Of a stretch of DNA of 57,318 bases, positions 57,115 through 57,318 are shown piece by piece. Origin of the DNA: Minisyncoccota bacterium (GTDB lineage: Bacteria; Patescibacteriota; Microgenomatia; UBA1400; PJMF01). The notes beneath the pieces are model-generated. The model did not search any database. It was not told where the DNA came from and saw only the letters and a list, made by a program, of their open reading frames with translations. The translations under genes and the position numbers were made by a program. The stretch is taken from positions 1 through 57,318 of the forward strand of contig PJMF01000032.1 of assembly GCA_003173865.1 (NCBI GenBank), written 5' to 3'. Within the stretch, counting starts at the first letter, position 1, and the number at the start of each line of letters is the position of its first letter.

Positions 57115-57318
57115 ATGGATCTAGTGATTCCACAACCTCTGCAGGATTTAATGTTGTCAAAAGGTGATATCGGGAGGAATTGGCTTGATAAGCTTCCTGA
57201 ATTAATTAAGAAAATAGAGATTGAATGGCAAATTCAAGTAGGCTCAGTTTTTCCTGAATGTTACTGCAATTATGTTGCACCAGCAAAAATGACAGATGGT
57301 CAAAACGTCGTGATGAAA
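57115..57318 (+). CDS. aminoglycoside/hydroxyurea kinase-like protein, N-terminal part (cut by window end)
   Basis: 68 codons from ATG 57115 to the window end with no stop: MDLVIPQPLQDLMLSKGDIG..., NWLDKLPELIKKIEIEWQIQ, VGSVFPECYCNYVAPAK, then MTDGQNVVMK. The pattern of an N-terminal helix, WxIxVG, then YVxPA and a DGxxVVMK strand bearing the ATP-binding lysine matches the APH(6)/streptomycin-kinase-like family (APH_6_hur). The catalytic HGDLH and DP motifs would lie beyond the window, so the call is provisional. It starts six bases after the permease stop. Confidence 0.68.
   Translation, partial: MDLVIPQPLQDLMLSKGDIGRNWLDKLPELIKKIEIEWQIQVGSVFPECYCNYVAPAKMTDGQNVVMK

Noticed and set aside
1-57318. 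CRISPR arrays, insertion sequences, transposases, rRNA and prophage genes
   Set aside because: I saw no regularly spaced repeats, no transposase or integrase motifs with flanking inverted repeats, and no rRNA-like sequence. The only tRNA-type sequences found are at 1-145.
1-57318. Recoded TGA (as Gly or Trp) as in Gracilibacteria/Absconditabacteria or mycoplasmas
   Set aside because: TGA ends well-supported genes, for example the gene stopping at 11133-11135, and no recognised gene contains internal TGA.

Overview
The window looks like chromosome from a Candidate Phyla Radiation (Patescibacteria) bacterium, probably close to Microgenomates. This is an inference from content, not a phylogeny. 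The signs are modest GC (about 40% by eye), compact gene packing with 1-20 nt overlaps, many membrane GT-C glycosyltransferases, a TrpR-like YerC/YecD regulator, RmuC, a UvrD helicase fused to a PD-(D/E)XK nuclease, and many proteins with no recognisable family. TGA ends several genes (for example the one ending at 11135), so the code appears to be standard table 11.

Layout. 1-150: tRNA-Pro(GGG) followed by a degenerate tandem copy. 0.2-5.8 kb (+): VOC protein, small membrane protein, helicase-nuclease and two unknowns. 5.8-9.6 kb (-): polyprenyl-phosphate sugar module (WecA/MraY-like, decaprenyl-phosphate phosphoribosyltransferase-like UbiA enzyme, PMT mannosyltransferase). 9.7-15.7 kb: a GT39-like enzyme, a membrane GT2, TatD, MetG and a methyltransferase. 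15.74-16.10 kb: a gene-free stretch with a promoter and a strong hairpin terminator that may make a small RNA. 16.1-19 kb: a polytopic membrane protein, an orphan response regulator with a winged-helix partner, and a TrpR-like repressor. 19-27.6 kb: RmuC, small membrane proteins, an acyltransferase-3 with a TPR lipoprotein, a heptad-repeat coiled-coil protein, a GT-C enzyme and a surface protein with a LADTG sortase signal. 27.8-33.5 kb: three large proteins of unknown function. 33.5-47.4 kb (-): one 14 kb, tightly overlapping polysaccharide operon with GT2-GT2 and flippase-GT4 fusions, three related GT2s, two GT-C proteins, a kinase-like protein, a GT4 and a secreted glycosidase-like protein. 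47.5-50 kb: a sortase and two tandem paralogues with helix-turn-helix features. 50-53.1 kb: a MacA/MacB-type ABC efflux system. 53.1-55 kb: a secreted GH5 cellulase with a CBM2 module. 55.1-57.3 kb: a VOC / DrrA / DrrB / aminoglycoside-kinase-like cluster cut by the window end.

How it fits together. Most of the window serves the cell surface: lipid-linked sugars are made, assembled and flipped, proteins are probably mannosylated, glycans are acetylated, and a sortase with at least one candidate substrate anchors proteins. A secreted cellulase and two export systems add an outward-facing lifestyle. The strongest general signal in the non-coding DNA is that many first genes carry a TANNNT box about 6 nt before the start codon, which predicts leaderless mRNAs. 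Several divergent gene pairs share one 24-27 bp spacer holding both -10 boxes.

All functional calls are from reading motifs by eye. No database search, structure prediction or composition calculation was run.
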